Shown one piece after another: positions 63,687 through 64,000 of a DNA stretch of 64,000 bases. The position numbers and the translations under genes were made by a program. Source of the DNA: Nitrogeniibacter mangrovi (GTDB taxonomy: Bacteria; Pseudomonadota; Gammaproteobacteria; Burkholderiales; Rhodocyclaceae). The notes under the pieces are model-generated. The model saw only the letters and a list, made by a program, of their open reading frames with translations. It made no database searches and had not been told where the DNA came from. The stretch spans positions 3,844,001-3,908,000 of the forward strand of contig NZ_CP048836.1 of the NCBI RefSeq assembly GCF_010983895.1. The letters are read 5' to 3'. Within the stretch, counting starts at the first letter, position 1. Every line of letters begins with the position of its first letter.

Positions 63687-64000
63687 CGGAACTCGAACCT
63701 CTCGAAATGAATGTGTTCGTCCGCGGCGCCGCGCGCACGCAGCAGCGCCACCGCCGCGTCCACCAGGCCCGGCGGGCCGCACAGGAAGCACTCGACGCCG
63801 GCCAGCGCGTCCGCCTCGGGCAGGATCGCAGCCAGGTCGGGCGCGCCGTCGCCGCTGGCGTGGGCCACCAGGGTCACGTCCGGATCGGCATCGGCCAGGG
63901 TGACCAGCTCGTCGTGGTAGGCCCCGTCGGCGGCCTCCCGGTACAGATAGATCAGACGCACCGGCGCGGCCACCGTGCCGGCACGCAGCAGCGCCATGAA
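63683..64000 (-). CDS. Flavodoxin/ferredoxin-NAD(P) reductase-like oxidoreductase, 3' part
   Basis: Only the C-terminal ~105 residues are in the window. The visible part has the NAD-binding half of the ferredoxin reductase fold: RLIYLYREAADGAYHDEL, then FLCGPPGLVDAAVALLRARGA and terminal HFERFEFR, typical of FNR-type or NADH-dependent reductases of oxygenases. Its product overlaps the cytochrome b5-like gene by ATGA, suggesting it reduces that protein. Upstream domains (FAD, possibly an N-terminal iron-sulfur or membrane region) lie beyond the window. Confidence 0.82.
   Translation of the reverse strand, partial: FMALLRAGTVAAPVRLIYLYREAADGAYHDELVTLADADPDVTLVAHASGDGAPDLAAILPEADALAGVECFLCGPPGLVDAAVALLRARGAADEHIHFERFEFR

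Overview
The window is very GC-rich, densely packed chromosomal DNA from a Gram-negative bacterium. An SAH riboswitch ahead of ahcY, with tlyA and metF close behind, plus PedF, an AvFdI-type ferredoxin and a two-partner-secretion adhesin, point to a betaproteobacterium, most likely a Rhodocyclales/Azoarcus-Thauera relative (inference from gene content, not from a search). No tRNA, rRNA, CRISPR array or insertion sequence was recognised.

Layout. (1) 1-14389: the 3' 12.7 kb of a giant secreted adhesin (5' end outside the window) and its TpsB outer-membrane transporter. (2) 14516-15844: a CNNM/CorC-type membrane protein. (3) 15980-24877: ten minus-strand genes in operon-like order, reading TauE/SafE exporter, GntR regulator, AprA-like flavoprotein, minimal AprB-like ferredoxin, HEAT-repeat protein, 7Fe ferredoxin, ABC binding protein with a NosL-like tail, permease, ATPase and a DUF971 protein. 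This is the best candidate for an undescribed system, probably handling an oxidised or organic sulfur compound. (4) 25131-27111: a YeiH-type exporter divergent from a YeiE-like LysR regulator, again suggesting sulfite/sulfate. (5) 27334-30291: NnrU, an MFS exporter and its divergent XRE regulator. (6) 30335-35226: SAH riboswitch, ahcY, a GNAT/nitrilase pair, tlyA and metF. (7) 35248-39988: a hybrid histidine kinase, then methionine gamma-lyase divergent from an Lrp-type regulator.

(8) 40104-49458: housekeeping and small genes: MsrP, a TfoX-like protein, PedF cytochrome c, a DMT exporter/LysR pair, cupin, GST, a DUF3365 haem protein, a HerA-like ATPase and several uncharacterised proteins. (9) 49640-54237: yebC and a livHMGF transporter without a binding protein, interrupted by a palindromic repeat. 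(10) 54381-56176: a visibly less GC-rich PfpI/GlxA-type pair. (11) 56583-64000: small genes, an apparent Tlde1-type peptidoglycan-targeting toxin with a secreted putative immunity protein, a CorA-like transporter, HbpS/GlcG, and a cytochrome b5-like protein next to a truncated flavin reductase.

Three genes (ABC binding protein, XRE regulator, GFA enzyme) each lose frame at a five-base G/C run, and in each case one extra base restores a full-length protein. This pattern looks more like homopolymer undercalling than biology. Sulfur metabolism recurs across the window: the AprBA-like cluster, TauE, YeiH, SAH hydrolase, MetF, methionine gamma-lyase and MsrP.
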